Positions 1 through 8,768 are shown, counted from the first letter of the stretch. The stretch is DNA of 13,030 nt from Planctomycetota bacterium (GCA_003694875.1 RFJN01000136.1:1-13030); one strand, 5' to 3'. The notes: generated by a model not told the origin, from the sequence alone. Numbers and translations: made by a program.

Positions 1-1
1 G

Positions 2-520
2 CGCGCCTCGGGCGTGCCGTACGACGTGCGGCGGGTGCGGCCGTATCTCGACTACGACCAGGTCGACTTCGAGGTGCCGGTGCAGACCGACGGCGACGTA
101 TACGCGCGCTACAAGCAGCGGATCGAGGAGATCCGGCAGTCGATCCGGATCATCGAGCAGCTGATCGACGACCTGCCCGACGGGCCGGTCAACGTCACGG
201 GAAACAAGGTCATGCTGCCGCCCAAGGAACGGGTCTACGGCAGCATGGAGGAGCTGATCCACCACTTCGAGCTGGTCATGCCGGGCTACGGGGTGCGGCC
301 GCCGGTGGGCGAGACGTACGTGGCCAACGAGGTACCGACCGGTGAGCAGGGCTACTACCTCGTGAGCGACGGCAGCGGGATCCCGTACCGGGTGCGGATC
401 CGTCCCCCGAGCTTCTACAACCTGCAGGCCATGCCCCACATGCTCAAGGGCGCCATGGTGTCGGACGTCGTGGCGGTGCTGTCGAGCCTGCACATCATTG
501 CGGGAGAACTGGACCGGTGA
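2..520 (+). CDS. nuoD: NADH-quinone oxidoreductase subunit D, C-terminal part (5' end outside window)
   Basis: This is the last ~172 codons of the 49-kDa-type subunit, which forms the quinone-reduction chamber with NuoB and NuoH at the base of the peripheral arm. The reading frame is open from base 2, and the gene clearly begins upstream because the family is about 400 residues long. Visible family signatures are RASGV followed by a DLRR-like segment (VPYDVRRVRPYLDYD), the GDVYARY stretch, the RPPSF motif, and the terminal GELDR that ends most NuoD proteins. The fold derives from the [NiFe]-hydrogenase large subunit; the visible part contains no cysteine, as expected since complex I lost the NiFe ligands. 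The quinone-site His and Tyr lie in the missing N-terminal part. NuoD here ends as a separate protein rather than being fused to NuoE. Its TGA overlaps the GTG start of nuoE by 4 bases (GTGA), suggesting translational coupling. Confidence 0.95.
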   Translation, partial: RASGVPYDVRRVRPYLDYDQVDFEVPVQTDGDVYARYKQRIEEIRQSIRIIEQLIDDLPDGPVNVTGNKVMLPPKERVYGSMEELIHHFELVMPGYGVRPPVGETYVANEVPTGEQGYYLVSDGSGIPYRVRIRPPSFYNLQAMPHMLKGAMVSDVVAVLSSLHIIAGELDR

Positions 521-1008
521 GTGCGGAGACGGTCGACAAGCGCGAACTGTCGCCCGAGGCGCGCAAGGAGTTCGAGTGGCTGTGCGGTCGGTATCCGCGC
601 CGGCGCGCGGTGCTGCTGCCGCTGTTGCGCATCATCGAGCGCGAGTTCGGCTGCATCGACGAGGCGGGGATGGCGCTTGCGGCGGAGCTGATCGGCATCA
701 GCGCCGCCGAGGTCAAGAGTGTGGTGAGCTTCTACACCCACTACAAGCGCGATACCGATGGCAAGTACGTGATCTGGGTGTGCAACACGCTGCCGTGCGC
801 ACTGCGCGGTGCGCGCGAACTCACCGACGCGCTCGAGCGCAAGCTCGGGGTGCGCTGTGGGCAGCGCACCGCGGACGGGCGGTTCTCGCTCAAGAAGGCG
901 GAGTGCCTCGCCTCGTGCGACACCGCGCCCTGCATGCAGATCGACGACGACCACTACGACCACGTGACCGAGCAGCAGCTCGACGAGATCCTGGCGCGCT
1001 ACGAGTGA
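517..1008 (+). CDS. nuoE: NADH-quinone oxidoreductase subunit E (24-kDa, 2Fe-2S cluster N1a)
   Basis: Encodes a 163-aa thioredoxin-fold subunit, close to the usual ~165 aa, which packs against NuoF and carries the off-pathway 2Fe-2S cluster N1a. The N-terminal helical region contains the family signature SFYTHY (residues 71-76). The cluster ligands are C89 and C94 (C-x4-C, VCNTLPC) and C130 and C134 (C-x3-C, ECLASC). The GTG start at 517 is chosen because it overlaps the nuoD stop (GTGA), is preceded by GGGAG at 502-506, and gives a normal N-terminus; no ATG lies nearby in frame. The gene is followed by a 43-nt gap to nuoF containing only a GGGAG-type ribosome site. N1a is thought to limit oxygen radical formation at FMN; that is family knowledge, not visible here. 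Confidence 0.97.
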   Translation: MSAETVDKRELSPEARKEFEWLCGRYPRRRAVLLPLLRIIEREFGCIDEAGMALAAELIGISAAEVKSVVSFYTHYKRDTDGKYVIWVCNTLPCALRGARELTDALERKLGVRCGQRTADGRFSLKKAECLASCDTAPCMQIDDDHYDHVTEQQLDEILARYE

Positions 1009-1051
1009 GCGCGCCGCGGGCGAGCACAGAGACGGGGAGCGGGCAGAGCCC

Positions 1052-2353
1052 ATGACCGAGCCGGTGAAGGTCCTGACCGAGTTCGTCCACGAGGACGAGT
1101 CGTGGACGATCGATCGCTACCTGCGCGCGGGCGGTTACGAGGCGGCGCGCAAGGCGTGCACCGAGATGCAGCCCGAGGAGATCATCGACTTCGTCAAGCG
1201 CAGCGGGCTGCGCGGTCGTGGCGGTGCGGGCTTTCCGACCGGCCTGAAGTGGAGCTTCGTGCCGAAGGACACCGACCGGCCCAAGTTCCTCGCGCTCAAC
1301 GGCGACGAGTCCGAGCCCGGCACCTTCAAGGACCGGCTCGTCATGGAGCGCTGGCCGCACAGCATCATCGAGGGGGCGCTGATCGCCTGCCGCGCGGTGG
1401 GCATCTCGACGGTCTACCTCTACATCCGCGGCGAGATGCCGCTCGGCTACCGGCGGCTCGTGGGCGCGGTCAAGGAGGCGTACGACAGGGGCTTTCTCGG
1501 CAAGAACATCTTCGGGATCGACGGCTTCGACGTCGACATGACGATCCACCGCGGCGCGGGGGCCTACATCTGCGGCGAGGAGACGGGCATGCTGAGCTCG
1601 ATCGAGGGCGGGCGCGGCTATCCCAAGCTCAAGCCGCCGTTCCCCGCGGTCAGCGGCCTGTTCGGCATGCCGACGGTGGTCAACAACGTCGTCACGATCG
1701 CCTACCTGCCCTACATCTTCGGTCGTGGGATCGAGTGGTGGCGCAGCTTCGGGACCGAGAAGTCGCCGGGCCTCATGCCCTACAGTGTCTCGGGCCACGT
1801 CGAGCGCCGCGGGGTGTACGAGCTGCCGCTCGGGGTGACGCTGCGCGAGCTGTTCGAACTCGCCGGCGGCTGGTCGCGACCCATGAAGGCGGTGATCCCG
1901 GGCGGCTCGTCGTCGAAGGTGCTGCGGCTGCCGGACGCCTGGGACGTGCCCATGACGTTCGAGGGGCCCATGGAGGCGGGATCCATGCTCGGCTCGGCCG
2001 CGGTCGTGTTCATGGACGAGACCGTGTGCATGGTGGACGCGCTGTACAACCTGCTGCGCTTCTACGAGCACGAATCCTGCGGGCAGTGCACCCCGTGCCG
2101 CGAGGGCACGGGGTGGTCGGTCAAGATCGTGCGCCGCATCGCGCAGGGCAAGGGAAGGCCGGGCGACATCGAGACGCTGCTCGGGATCGCCGACCAGGCG
2201 ATCGGCAAGACGATCTGCGTGTTCGCCGAGGCGTTCGGCTGGCCGATCCAGAGCTACGTGGCGCTGTTTCGTGACGAGTTCGAGGCCTACATTCGCAAGG
2301 GCGCCCATGTGGCGCACGGCGCGCAGCCGCAGGCGGCCGCACACGCGGGCTGA
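1052..2353 (+). CDS. nuoF: NADH-quinone oxidoreductase subunit F (51-kDa, NADH/FMN site, 4Fe-4S cluster N3)
   Basis: Encodes the 433-aa flavoprotein where NADH is oxidised; it transfers hydride to FMN and electrons to cluster N3. The glycine-rich NADH/FMN loop RGRGGAGFPTGLKW starts at residue 54 and is followed by the DESEPGTFKDR motif (85-95). The second FMN-binding block, GAGAYICGEETG with SIEGGRG, spans about 168-189 and leads into KLKPPFPAV. The N3 ligands are C343, C346 and C349 in SCGQCTPCREG, plus C389 in KTICVF. The length matches the family (E. coli 445 aa). The last ~18 residues form a His/Ala-rich tail that probably is disordered. The start ATG has GGGAG about 12 bases upstream. 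It is in one operon with nuoE (43-nt gap) and nuoG (47-nt gap). Confidence 0.98.
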   Translation: MTEPVKVLTEFVHEDESWTIDRYLRAGGYEAARKACTEMQPEEIIDFVKRSGLRGRGGAGFPTGLKWSFVPKDTDRPKFLALNGDESEPGTFKDRLVMERWPHSIIEGALIACRAVGISTVYLYIRGEMPLGYRRLVGAVKEAYDRGFLGKNIFGIDGFDVDMTIHRGAGAYICGEETGMLSSIEGGRGYPKLKPPFPAVSGLFGMPTVVNNVVTIAYLPYIFGRGIEWWRSFGTEKSPGLMPYSVSGHVERRGVYELPLGVTLRELFELAGGWSRPMKAVIPGGSSSKVLRLPDAWDVPMTFEGPMEAGSMLGSAAVVFMDETVCMVDALYNLLRFYEHESCGQCTPCREGTGWSVKIVRRIAQGKGRPGDIETLLGIADQAIGKTICVFAEAFGWPIQSYVALFRDEFEAYIRKGAHVAHGAQPQAAAHAG

Positions 2354-2400
2354 CCGCACGCGTCGGGCACGGGACGAGGCACCGGTGGCAGGGGAGCGAC

Positions 2401-4170
2401 ATGGCTGAGGCGGACAAGGTCAAGCTGACGATCGACGGCGTCGAGGTCGAGGCGCCGCGCGGCTCCATGGTGCTCGAGGCCGCTCTCGACGCCGGTATCT
2501 TCGTGCCGCACTACTGCTTCCACAGGGCGCTGAGCGTGGCGGGCAACTGCCGCATGTGCATGGTCGAGGTCTGGCCGCGCGGGCGCGACGGCAAGCCCAT
2601 GGGGCCGCCGCGCAAGCCGTCGATCGCGTGTGCGACCGAGGTCGCCGACGGCATGGTCGTCAAGACGAAGTCGGCCATGGCGCACGAGGCGCGCCAGGGT
2701 GTGCTCGAGTTCCTGCTGATCAACCACCCGCTCGACTGCCCGGTCTGCGACCAGGCGGGCGAGTGCGACCTGCAGGACTTCTCGTTCCAGTTCGGGCGCG
2801 GCGAGTCGCGCTTCCGCGAAGAGAAGGCGATCAAGGGGGCGAAGGACTTCGGTCCCGAGGTGCGGTTCTACGGCAACCGTTGCATCAACTGCACCCGGTG
2901 CGTGCGCTTCACGCAGGAGATCGCGGGCAGCAGCGACCTCGTGCAGGTGCACCGCGGCGGACGCAACGTGATCGATCTCGCCGACGGGGCGGTCTTCGAC
3001 CACCCGCTGAGCGGCAACGTGGTCGATCTGTGTCCGGTCGGCGCGCTCGTCTCGCGCGACTTCCTGCACAAGAGCCGCGTGTGGCACCTCGATCGCACCG
3101 ACAGCGTCTGCCCGCACTGCTCGACCGGCTGCAACATCGAGGTGCACACCCAGGACGAGGTGGTGCAGCGGATCAAGCCGCGGCACAACCCGCACGTCAA
3201 CGGCTACTGGATCTGCGACCGGGGACGGCTCGGCTACCACCACGTGCACGCCGACGACCGTCTCACCGCCGCGCGCCGCAACCTCGGACCCGAGCACGAG
3301 GGCGAGGTGAGTGTGCGACTGAGCTTCCAGGAGGCGATCGCCGAGGCGGGCGCGGCGATCGAGCGCGCGGGCGAGCGCGCCTACGCGATCGCGAACGCGT
3401 GGCTCACCAACGAAGAGCTGTTCGCGCTGCAGACGCTGTGGCCGACCGATCGCATCGGACTGATCGCGCGGCCGCCGGGCGAGGAACAGCGCTTCTACCC
3501 GAAGTGGGGGGATGCCGAACGCAACCCGTCGCTGCCGCGGCAGCACGAGCGCGGCAAGCTGTACGAGGACGGGGCGACGTTCGTGATCGAGGCCGACCGC
3601 AACCCCAACCGTACCGGTGCGCTGCGCATCCTCGGGGAGCAGGCGTGCAGCGAGCAGCGGCTCGACGCGATCCTGTCGGCCGCCCTCGCCGGTGAGGTCG
3701 AGACGCTGCTCGTCTTCTCGGGCATGCCCGACTACCACCCGCCCGAGGTGCTCACCGGCGCGCTCGCGCGCGTGGCGAACGTGATCGTGGTCGATCTGTT
3801 CGACGGACCGCTCGCGCGCGCGGCCTCGCTCGTGCTGCCCGGGGCCGCGGTGTTCGAGAAGCGCGGCACCTTCACCAACGGGCGCGGTCGCACCCAGCGC
3901 ATCGACATGGCGCGTCCCACCCCGGGCCAGGCACGCACCGAACTCGAGATCCTGTTCGCGCTCGGGCGGGCGCTCGGCAGGCCGCTGCCGTCCGGCTCCC
4001 CGAAGCGGCTGTTCGAACTGCTCGTCGAGCAGAACGAAGCGTTTGCGGGGCTGCGCTGGGCCGATACGCACCACGTGGCGCCCGCCTGGAGTCCGCACAT
4101 GGCCGCGGCGCGCAAGGGGCTTCCGGTGCTCGCCTCGCCGTGTGCCGGCAAGGGAGGATCGAGCGCGTGA
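2401..4170 (+). CDS. nuoG: NADH-quinone oxidoreductase subunit G (short form, clusters N1b, N4, N5, N7)
   Basis: This 589-aa protein is the 75-kDa-type subunit that wires electrons from NuoF towards NuoI. The N-terminal ferredoxin domain binds N1b through C39, C50, C53 and C77; the C53-C77 spacing is widened by a basic, proline-rich loop (GRDGKPMGPPRKPS). N5 has the typical His plus three Cys (H109, C113, C116, C122). N4 uses C161, C164, C167 and C211. Ligands of the isolated cluster N7 are also kept (C237, C240, C244 and C272 in CDRGR). The molybdopterin-oxidoreductase-like domain that follows is reduced to ~300 residues, versus a 783-aa total in Thermus and 908 in E. coli, yet the terminal motif (LPGAAVFEKRGTFTN, GRTQR) is present, so the shortening is internal and the frame is intact. 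The ATG is preceded by GGGGAG at 2391-2396. The TGA overlaps the nuoH start. Confidence 0.96.
   Translation: MAEADKVKLTIDGVEVEAPRGSMVLEAALDAGIFVPHYCFHRALSVAGNCRMCMVEVWPRGRDGKPMGPPRKPSIACATEVADGMVVKTKSAMAHEARQGVLEFLLINHPLDCPVCDQAGECDLQDFSFQFGRGESRFREEKAIKGAKDFGPEVRFYGNRCINCTRCVRFTQEIAGSSDLVQVHRGGRNVIDLADGAVFDHPLSGNVVDLCPVGALVSRDFLHKSRVWHLDRTDSVCPHCSTGCNIEVHTQDEVVQRIKPRHNPHVNGYWICDRGRLGYHHVHADDRLTAARRNLGPEHEGEVSVRLSFQEAIAEAGAAIERAGERAYAIANAWLTNEELFALQTLWPTDRIGLIARPPGEEQRFYPKWGDAERNPSLPRQHERGKLYEDGATFVIEADRNPNRTGALRILGEQACSEQRLDAILSAALAGEVETLLVFSGMPDYHPPEVLTGALARVANVIVVDLFDGPLARAASLVLPGAAVFEKRGTFTNGRGRTQRIDMARPTPGQARTELEILFALGRALGRPLPSGSPKRLFELLVEQNEAFAGLRWADTHHVAPAWSPHMAAARKGLPVLASPCAGKGGSSA
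4151..4157 (+). promoter_or_regulatory. Shine-Dalgarno site that fixes the nuoH start
   Basis: AGGGAGG lies inside the end of nuoG, 9 bases before the GTG at 4167. It supports that GTG, which overlaps the nuoG TGA as GTGA, over an in-frame GTG at 4140 that would add nine poorly conserved residues. Confidence 0.75.
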
Positions 4171-5198
4171 ACATCTCGATCTGGAACATCCTCGTCGCGG
4201 TGGGGGTGGTCGGCCTCGCGCTGCAGATCGTTCCGGGGCTGATCTGGGCCGAGCGCAAGGTGTGTGCGCGCATCCAGGGCCGCCGCGGACCGAACCGTGT
4301 GGGACCGTTCGGCCTCCTGCAGCCGGTCGCCGACGCGATCAAGCTGCTGACCAAGGAGGAGATCGTTCCGGCCGGCGTCGACAAGCCGCTGTACTACCTC
4401 GGGCCGTTTCTCGTCTTCGTCCCGGCCGCGCTCGCCATGGCGGTCGTGCCGTGGGGCCACGACATGGTGATCGGCGGGCAGCGGGTGCCGCTGCAGGTGG
4501 CCGAGCTGCACGTGGGGGTGCTGTTCGTGCTCGCCTGCACCTCGCTCGGCGTCTACGGCATCGCGTTCGGCGGCTGGGCGTCCAACTCGAAGTATCCGCT
4601 GCTCGCCGCGCTGCGCAGCTCGGCGCAGATGATCAGCTACGAGGTGGCGATGGGACTCGCGGTCGTGGCCGTGGTCATGACCGCCGGTTCGGTCGATCTG
4701 CGCGAGATCGTCGCGGTGCAGCAGGGGACGTGGTTCGGCGTGGTGCCGCAGTGGCTCGTGTTCAAGCAGCCGATCGCGGCGCTGCTGTTCCTCGTCGCCG
4801 CGTTCGCGGAGAACAACCGGCTGCCGTTCGACCTGCCGGAGGCGGAGAGCGAACTCGTCGGCGGCTACCACACCGAGTACTCCGGGATGAAGTTCGCCAT
4901 GTTCTTTCTCGGCGAGTACGTCGCCATGATCACCATGTCGGCGGTGCTCGTGACGCTGTTCTTCGGCGGCTGGGGGTTCCCGGGACTGGTCGATCCGAGT
5001 TCGACGAGCGTGGGCAGCGCGCTGCTTTCGTTCGCGGTCTTCCTCGCCAAGGTGTCGTTCTTCCTCTTCTTCTATCTCTGGGTGCGTTGGACGCTGCCGC
5101 GGTTCCGCTACGACCAGCTCATGATGCTCGGCTGGAAGGCGCTGATTCCGCTCGCGCTGTTCAACGTCGTCGCGACGGGCTTCGTGGGGATCTTGTGA
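4167..5198 (+). CDS. nuoH: NADH-quinone oxidoreductase subunit H (membrane anchor, quinone chamber)
   Basis: This 343-aa membrane protein with about eight hydrophobic helices anchors the peripheral arm and builds the quinone tunnel with NuoD and NuoB. Conserved blocks are AERKVCARIQGRRGPNRVG (28-46), LLQPVADAIKLLTKE (50-64, the cytoplasmic quinone-side loop), SYEVAMGL (157-164) and AENNRLPFDLPEAESELV (214-231), the acidic loop central to coupling of quinone reduction with pumping. A further block, GYHTEYSGMKFA, follows at 233-244. The length is slightly above E. coli NuoH (325 aa). The GTG start at 4167 is preferred because of the GTGA overlap with nuoG, the AGGGAGG site and the clean hydrophobic N-terminus (MNISIWNILV). 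nuoI follows after 7 bases. No unusual substitution was seen in the conserved loops. Confidence 0.97.
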   Translation: MNISIWNILVAVGVVGLALQIVPGLIWAERKVCARIQGRRGPNRVGPFGLLQPVADAIKLLTKEEIVPAGVDKPLYYLGPFLVFVPAALAMAVVPWGHDMVIGGQRVPLQVAELHVGVLFVLACTSLGVYGIAFGGWASNSKYPLLAALRSSAQMISYEVAMGLAVVAVVMTAGSVDLREIVAVQQGTWFGVVPQWLVFKQPIAALLFLVAAFAENNRLPFDLPEAESELVGGYHTEYSGMKFAMFFLGEYVAMITMSAVLVTLFFGGWGFPGLVDPSSTSVGSALLSFAVFLAKVSFFLFFYLWVRWTLPRFRYDQLMMLGWKALIPLALFNVVATGFVGIL

Positions 5199-5205
5199 GG
5201 CGATC

Positions 5206-5778
5206 ATGGCGGTGACGCACGACGAGGCAGTCGAGAGGACCGACGAGCGCAAGAGCTCGTGGGTGGAGCGGCTGTATCTGCGGGAGATCGTCGCGGGGCT
5301 GGCGAACACGTTCCGGCATCTCGTGTTCGAGAGCCCGTTCACCACGCAGTACCCCGAGGAGACGATTCCCTACAACCCCCGCGCACGCGGCGAGCACATT
5401 CTCAAGGTCGACGAGCAGGGGCGCGAGAAGTGCGTGGCGTGCCTGCTGTGCGAGGCGGCCTGTCCGTCGAAGTGCATCCGCATCGTGCCGGGCCCCGCAC
5501 CGTGGGACGACCGCGAGCGCTACCCGGTCGAGTTCGAGATCGACATGCTTCGCTGCATCTACTGCGGCTTCTGCGAGGACGCCTGTCCCTGCGACGCGAT
5601 CGAGCTCACCCCCAAGCCGTACACCGTGTTCGATCGCCGGGAGACGGCGCTGTACGACAAGGAAAAGCTCAAGAACAACTACCCGCAGGACTGGCGCGAA
5701 CGGTTCTCCGACGGCTACGGCAAGCAGACCGGCCCGCCGTTCCGCCGCGAGGCGGGAGATCGCTCGCTGATCCGGTGA
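5206..5778 (+). CDS. nuoI: NADH-quinone oxidoreductase subunit I (two 4Fe-4S clusters, N6a/N6b)
   Basis: This 190-aa ferredoxin-like subunit carries electrons from NuoG to NuoB. An amphipathic N-terminal helix (about residues 24-42, REIVAGLANTFRHLVF) lies on the membrane surface and is followed by the PYNPRARGEH segment. Two CxxCxxCxxxCP motifs bind the clusters: C76, C79, C82, C86 and C117, C120, C123, C127. By the usual ferredoxin pattern, the fourth cysteine of each motif belongs to the other cluster. C90 and C129 are extra cysteines near the motifs. The length is normal (E. coli 180 aa). The ATG follows GAGG at 5197-5200, which overlaps the nuoH stop region. After the stop comes the widest gap inside this operon section, 76 bases with a strong hairpin. 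Confidence 0.97.
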   Translation: MAVTHDEAVERTDERKSSWVERLYLREIVAGLANTFRHLVFESPFTTQYPEETIPYNPRARGEHILKVDEQGREKCVACLLCEAACPSKCIRIVPGPAPWDDRERYPVEFEIDMLRCIYCGFCEDACPCDAIELTPKPYTVFDRRETALYDKEKLKNNYPQDWRERFSDGYGKQTGPPFRREAGDRSLIR

Positions 5779-5799
5779 GCGGCGCCCGAGACGACGAGA

Positions 5800-5832
5800 C
5801 CGCGGCGTGCCACCCGGTTCGGCACGTCGCGG
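5800..5832 (+). promoter_or_regulatory. Long hairpin in the nuoI-nuoJ gap
   Basis: The arms 5800-5811 and 5821-5832 form a 12-base-pair stem with a single G-U pair (5805/5827) and a 9-base loop, ACCCGGTTC. No T-run follows (the next bases are GGAGTTGAGG), so it is not a standard intrinsic terminator. It sits 22 bases before the nuoJ ATG, at the border between the redox-arm genes and the remaining membrane-arm genes. A role in mRNA processing or stability, or in tuning nuoJ translation, is inference. Confidence 0.55.
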
Positions 5833-5854
5833 GGAGTTGAGGACGACAGACGAT

Positions 5855-6434
<580 letters not shown>

Positions 6435-6442
<8 letters not shown>

Positions 6443-6791
6443 TCTGCCGAGTGTGCTGCTTCTGTCGGCGGTGCTGTTCGCCATCGGCGCCTATGGCGTG
6501 ATCGCGCGGCGCAACCTGCTCGTCATGCTCATGTCGATCGAGCTGCAGCTCAACGCGGTCAACCTCGCGCTCGCCGCCTTCAGCCGTCACTTCGCCGGCG
6601 GCGGCGGGGCGGGCGGGCTGCCGCCGGGCCCCGGCGTCGCACCGGGACTCGCCGACAGCGGCCAGATGTTCGTGCTCATGAGCATGGCGGTGGCCGCCTG
6701 CGAGGTGGCGGTCGGGCTCGCGCTGCTGATCGCCCTGTTCCGCTGGAAGCGTTCGGTGCTCACCGATGACATGGCCGAGCTGGCCGGCTGA
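6435..6791 (+). CDS. nuoK: NADH-quinone oxidoreductase subunit K, with an 18-residue loop insertion
   Basis: This 118-aa, three-helix MrpC-like subunit forms part of the central hydrophilic axis of the membrane arm. E36 in TM2 (MSIELQLNAVN) sits at exactly the E. coli number, and the basic R25-R26 pair before it is also kept. The second essential glutamate, E72 of E. coli, is E90 here (ACEVAVGLA in TM3). The offset of 18 equals the difference in total length (118 versus 100), so a single insertion lies between them: a Gly/Pro-rich stretch at residues ~54-73 in the TM2-TM3 loop, expected on the periplasmic side. The start overlaps the nuoJ end by 8 bases and has GGAGGA at 6421-6426. Both functional glutamates are intact, so the protein is probably active. 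Confidence 0.96.
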
Positions 6792-6815
6792 GGACACCGA
6801 AAGGAGAACGCGACC

Positions 6816-8768
6816 GTGACCCTCGAGACCAAGCTGGCGCTCATTCCGCTGCTGCCGCTGCTCGGCTTCGCCGTCAACGGCCTGCTCGGGCGGGTGTGGA
6901 GCCGGAAGACCACCGCGCTCGTGGCGCTGATCGGGCCGCTGCTCGCACTCAGCTGCGCGTGGGACATCTTCTCCCACCTGCTGCACGGCGGCGCCGCGGT
7001 GCAGACCACGCTGTGGACGTGGATGGCGACCGCCGACCTGCACGTCGACATCGCGCTGTTCGCCGACCGGCTCACGGCCGTGATGCTGCTCGTCGTCACC
7101 GGCGTCGGCTCGCTGATCCACCTCTACTCGGCCGAGTACATGGAGACCGAGGACCGCTGGGGGTATGCGCGGTATTTCGCCTACCTCAACCTGTTCACCG
7201 CCATGATGCTCGTGCTCGTCTCCGCCTCCAGCCTGCCGCTCATGTTCGTGGGCTGGGAGGGGGTGGGGCTGTGCTCGTATCTGCTGATCGGCTTCTGGTA
7301 CCACAACGAGAGCTATGCGAGCGCCGGTCGCAAGGCGTTCATCGTCAACCGGGTGGGCGACTTCGGCTTCCTGCTCGGCATGTTCGTGCTGCTCATGGCC
7401 TCGAGTGCCGGCTCGCTCGACATGAGCGCGATCAACCAGCTTGCCTCGAGCGGCACGGTGCGCGCCGCCACGCTGAGCACCGCGGCGATCCTGCTGTTCG
7501 TGGGAGCGTGCGGCAAGTCGGCCCAGATCCCGCTGCACGTGTGGTTGCCCGACGCCATGGCCGGTCCCACACCGGTCAGCGCCCTGATCCACGCCGCCAC
7601 CATGGTCACCGCCGGTGTCTACATGGTGACGCGGCTCGGCGGGCTGTTCACCCACGCGCCCGGCGCGCTCGAGACCGTCGCGGTGATCGGGACGCTCACC
7701 GCGTTCGCCGCCGCCGTCATGGCCGTCACCGAACGCGATCTCAAGAAGGTGCTCGCCTACTCCACGATCTCGCAGCTCGGCTACATGTTCGTGGGAGCGG
7801 GCACGGGCGTGTTCGCCGCGGGGATCTTCCACCTCGTCACCCACGCCTTCTTCAAGGCGCTGCTGTTCCTCGGGGCGGGGGCGGTCATGCACGCGGTCCA
7901 CACCATGGACATGCGCCGCATGGGCGGGCTGCGTCGCCGCATGCCGTGGACGTTCTGGCTGTTCCTGATCGGCTCGGCCGCGCTTGCGGGGCTTCCGCCC
8001 ATGAGCGGCTTCTTCTCGAAGGACTGGATCCTCGGTGCCGCGCTCGCGCGCTTCCAGGCGAGCCACGATCCGGTGTGGGCGGTGATCTGGGGCGCCGGGG
8101 TGCTCACCGCGATCCTCACCGCCTTCTACATCTTCCGCGCCGTGGCACTGACGTTCGTGCGGGAGCCGGACACACCCGATGACGCGGTGCTGCACGCGCA
8201 TGATCCGGGGCCGCTCATGCTGGTGCCGCTCGCGATCCTCGGCGTTCTCGCCGCCATCGCCGGCTTCCTGAACGTGCCGGCGGCGCTCGCTCACCACCGG
8301 GAATACTTCGCCCACTTCCTCGAGCCCGTGCTCGTGGGCAGCGGGGTCACCGAACTCGTGCCGCCGCTCGAGCACGGGATCGAACTCGCCGCCATGGCGT
8401 TCACGGTGGTTGCGGCCACGCTTGCGGCGGGCTTCGCCTGGTGGGTCTACAGCCGCAAGCTCGAACTCGCGCAGCGTCTCGCCGAGTCGCCGCTCATGCG
8501 TCCGTGGCGTGCGGCGTCCGAGGCGAAGTTCTGGTTCGATCAGGCGTACGCGCGCTTCGTCGTCGAGCCGGTCTGTAGCGGCGCGCGCGCGCTGTGGGAA
8601 CTCGTGGACGTGGCGCTGATCGACAACGCCGTCAACGGCACGGCGTACGCCGTGCGGCAGATCGCGCTCGGCATGCGCGCTCTGCAACCGGGTCTCGTCA
8701 ATCGATACGTGGTCTATCTGGCGGGCGGCGCCGTGGTGCTGCTCTTGATGCTCATGGGGCAACTCTGA
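6816..8768 (+). CDS. nuoL: NADH-quinone oxidoreductase subunit L (distal antiporter-like proton pump)
   Basis: This 650-aa MrpA-like membrane subunit lies at the distal tip of the membrane arm and is expected to carry one proton channel. Key residues are at the expected places: E148 (MFVGWEGVGL, TM5), D182 (RVGDFGF), K234 (CGKSAQIPLHVWLPDAM, TM7), K347 (HAFFKALLF) and K402 (SGFFSKDWI). LIHAATMVTAGVYM (258-271) is a family signature. It is longer than E. coli NuoL (613 aa); the C-terminal part from ~500 should hold the long lateral helix and final membrane anchor seen in the family, ending in a hydrophobic helix near residues 629-648. The GTG start at 6816 has AAGGAG at 6801-6806. The stop overlaps the nuoM start as TGATG. 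I see no missing residue or frameshift. Confidence 0.97.
   Translation: MTLETKLALIPLLPLLGFAVNGLLGRVWSRKTTALVALIGPLLALSCAWDIFSHLLHGGAAVQTTLWTWMATADLHVDIALFADRLTAVMLLVVTGVGSLIHLYSAEYMETEDRWGYARYFAYLNLFTAMMLVLVSASSLPLMFVGWEGVGLCSYLLIGFWYHNESYASAGRKAFIVNRVGDFGFLLGMFVLLMASSAGSLDMSAINQLASSGTVRAATLSTAAILLFVGACGKSAQIPLHVWLPDAMAGPTPVSALIHAATMVTAGVYMVTRLGGLFTHAPGALETVAVIGTLTAFAAAVMAVTERDLKKVLAYSTISQLGYMFVGAGTGVFAAGIFHLVTHAFFKALLFLGAGAVMHAVHTMDMRRMGGLRRRMPWTFWLFLIGSAALAGLPPMSGFFSKDWILGAALARFQASHDPVWAVIWGAGVLTAILTAFYIFRAVALTFVREPDTPDDAVLHAHDPGPLMLVPLAILGVLAAIAGFLNVPAALAHHREYFAHFLEPVLVGSGVTELVPPLEHGIELAAMAFTVVAATLAAGFAWWVYSRKLELAQRLAESPLMRPWRAASEAKFWFDQAYARFVVEPVCSGARALWELVDVALIDNAVNGTAYAVRQIALGMRALQPGLVNRYVVYLAGGAVVLLLMLMGQL

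Noticed and set aside
2287..4098. A 603-codon open frame on the minus strand opposite nuoG
   Set aside because: Same codon-bias shadow effect; nuoG on the + strand has all its cluster motifs.
8594..8767. Upstream extension of nuoM into nuoL
   Set aside because: The frame is open, but the encoded segment is Arg-rich and not NuoM-like; the ATG at 8768 gives the normal N-terminus.
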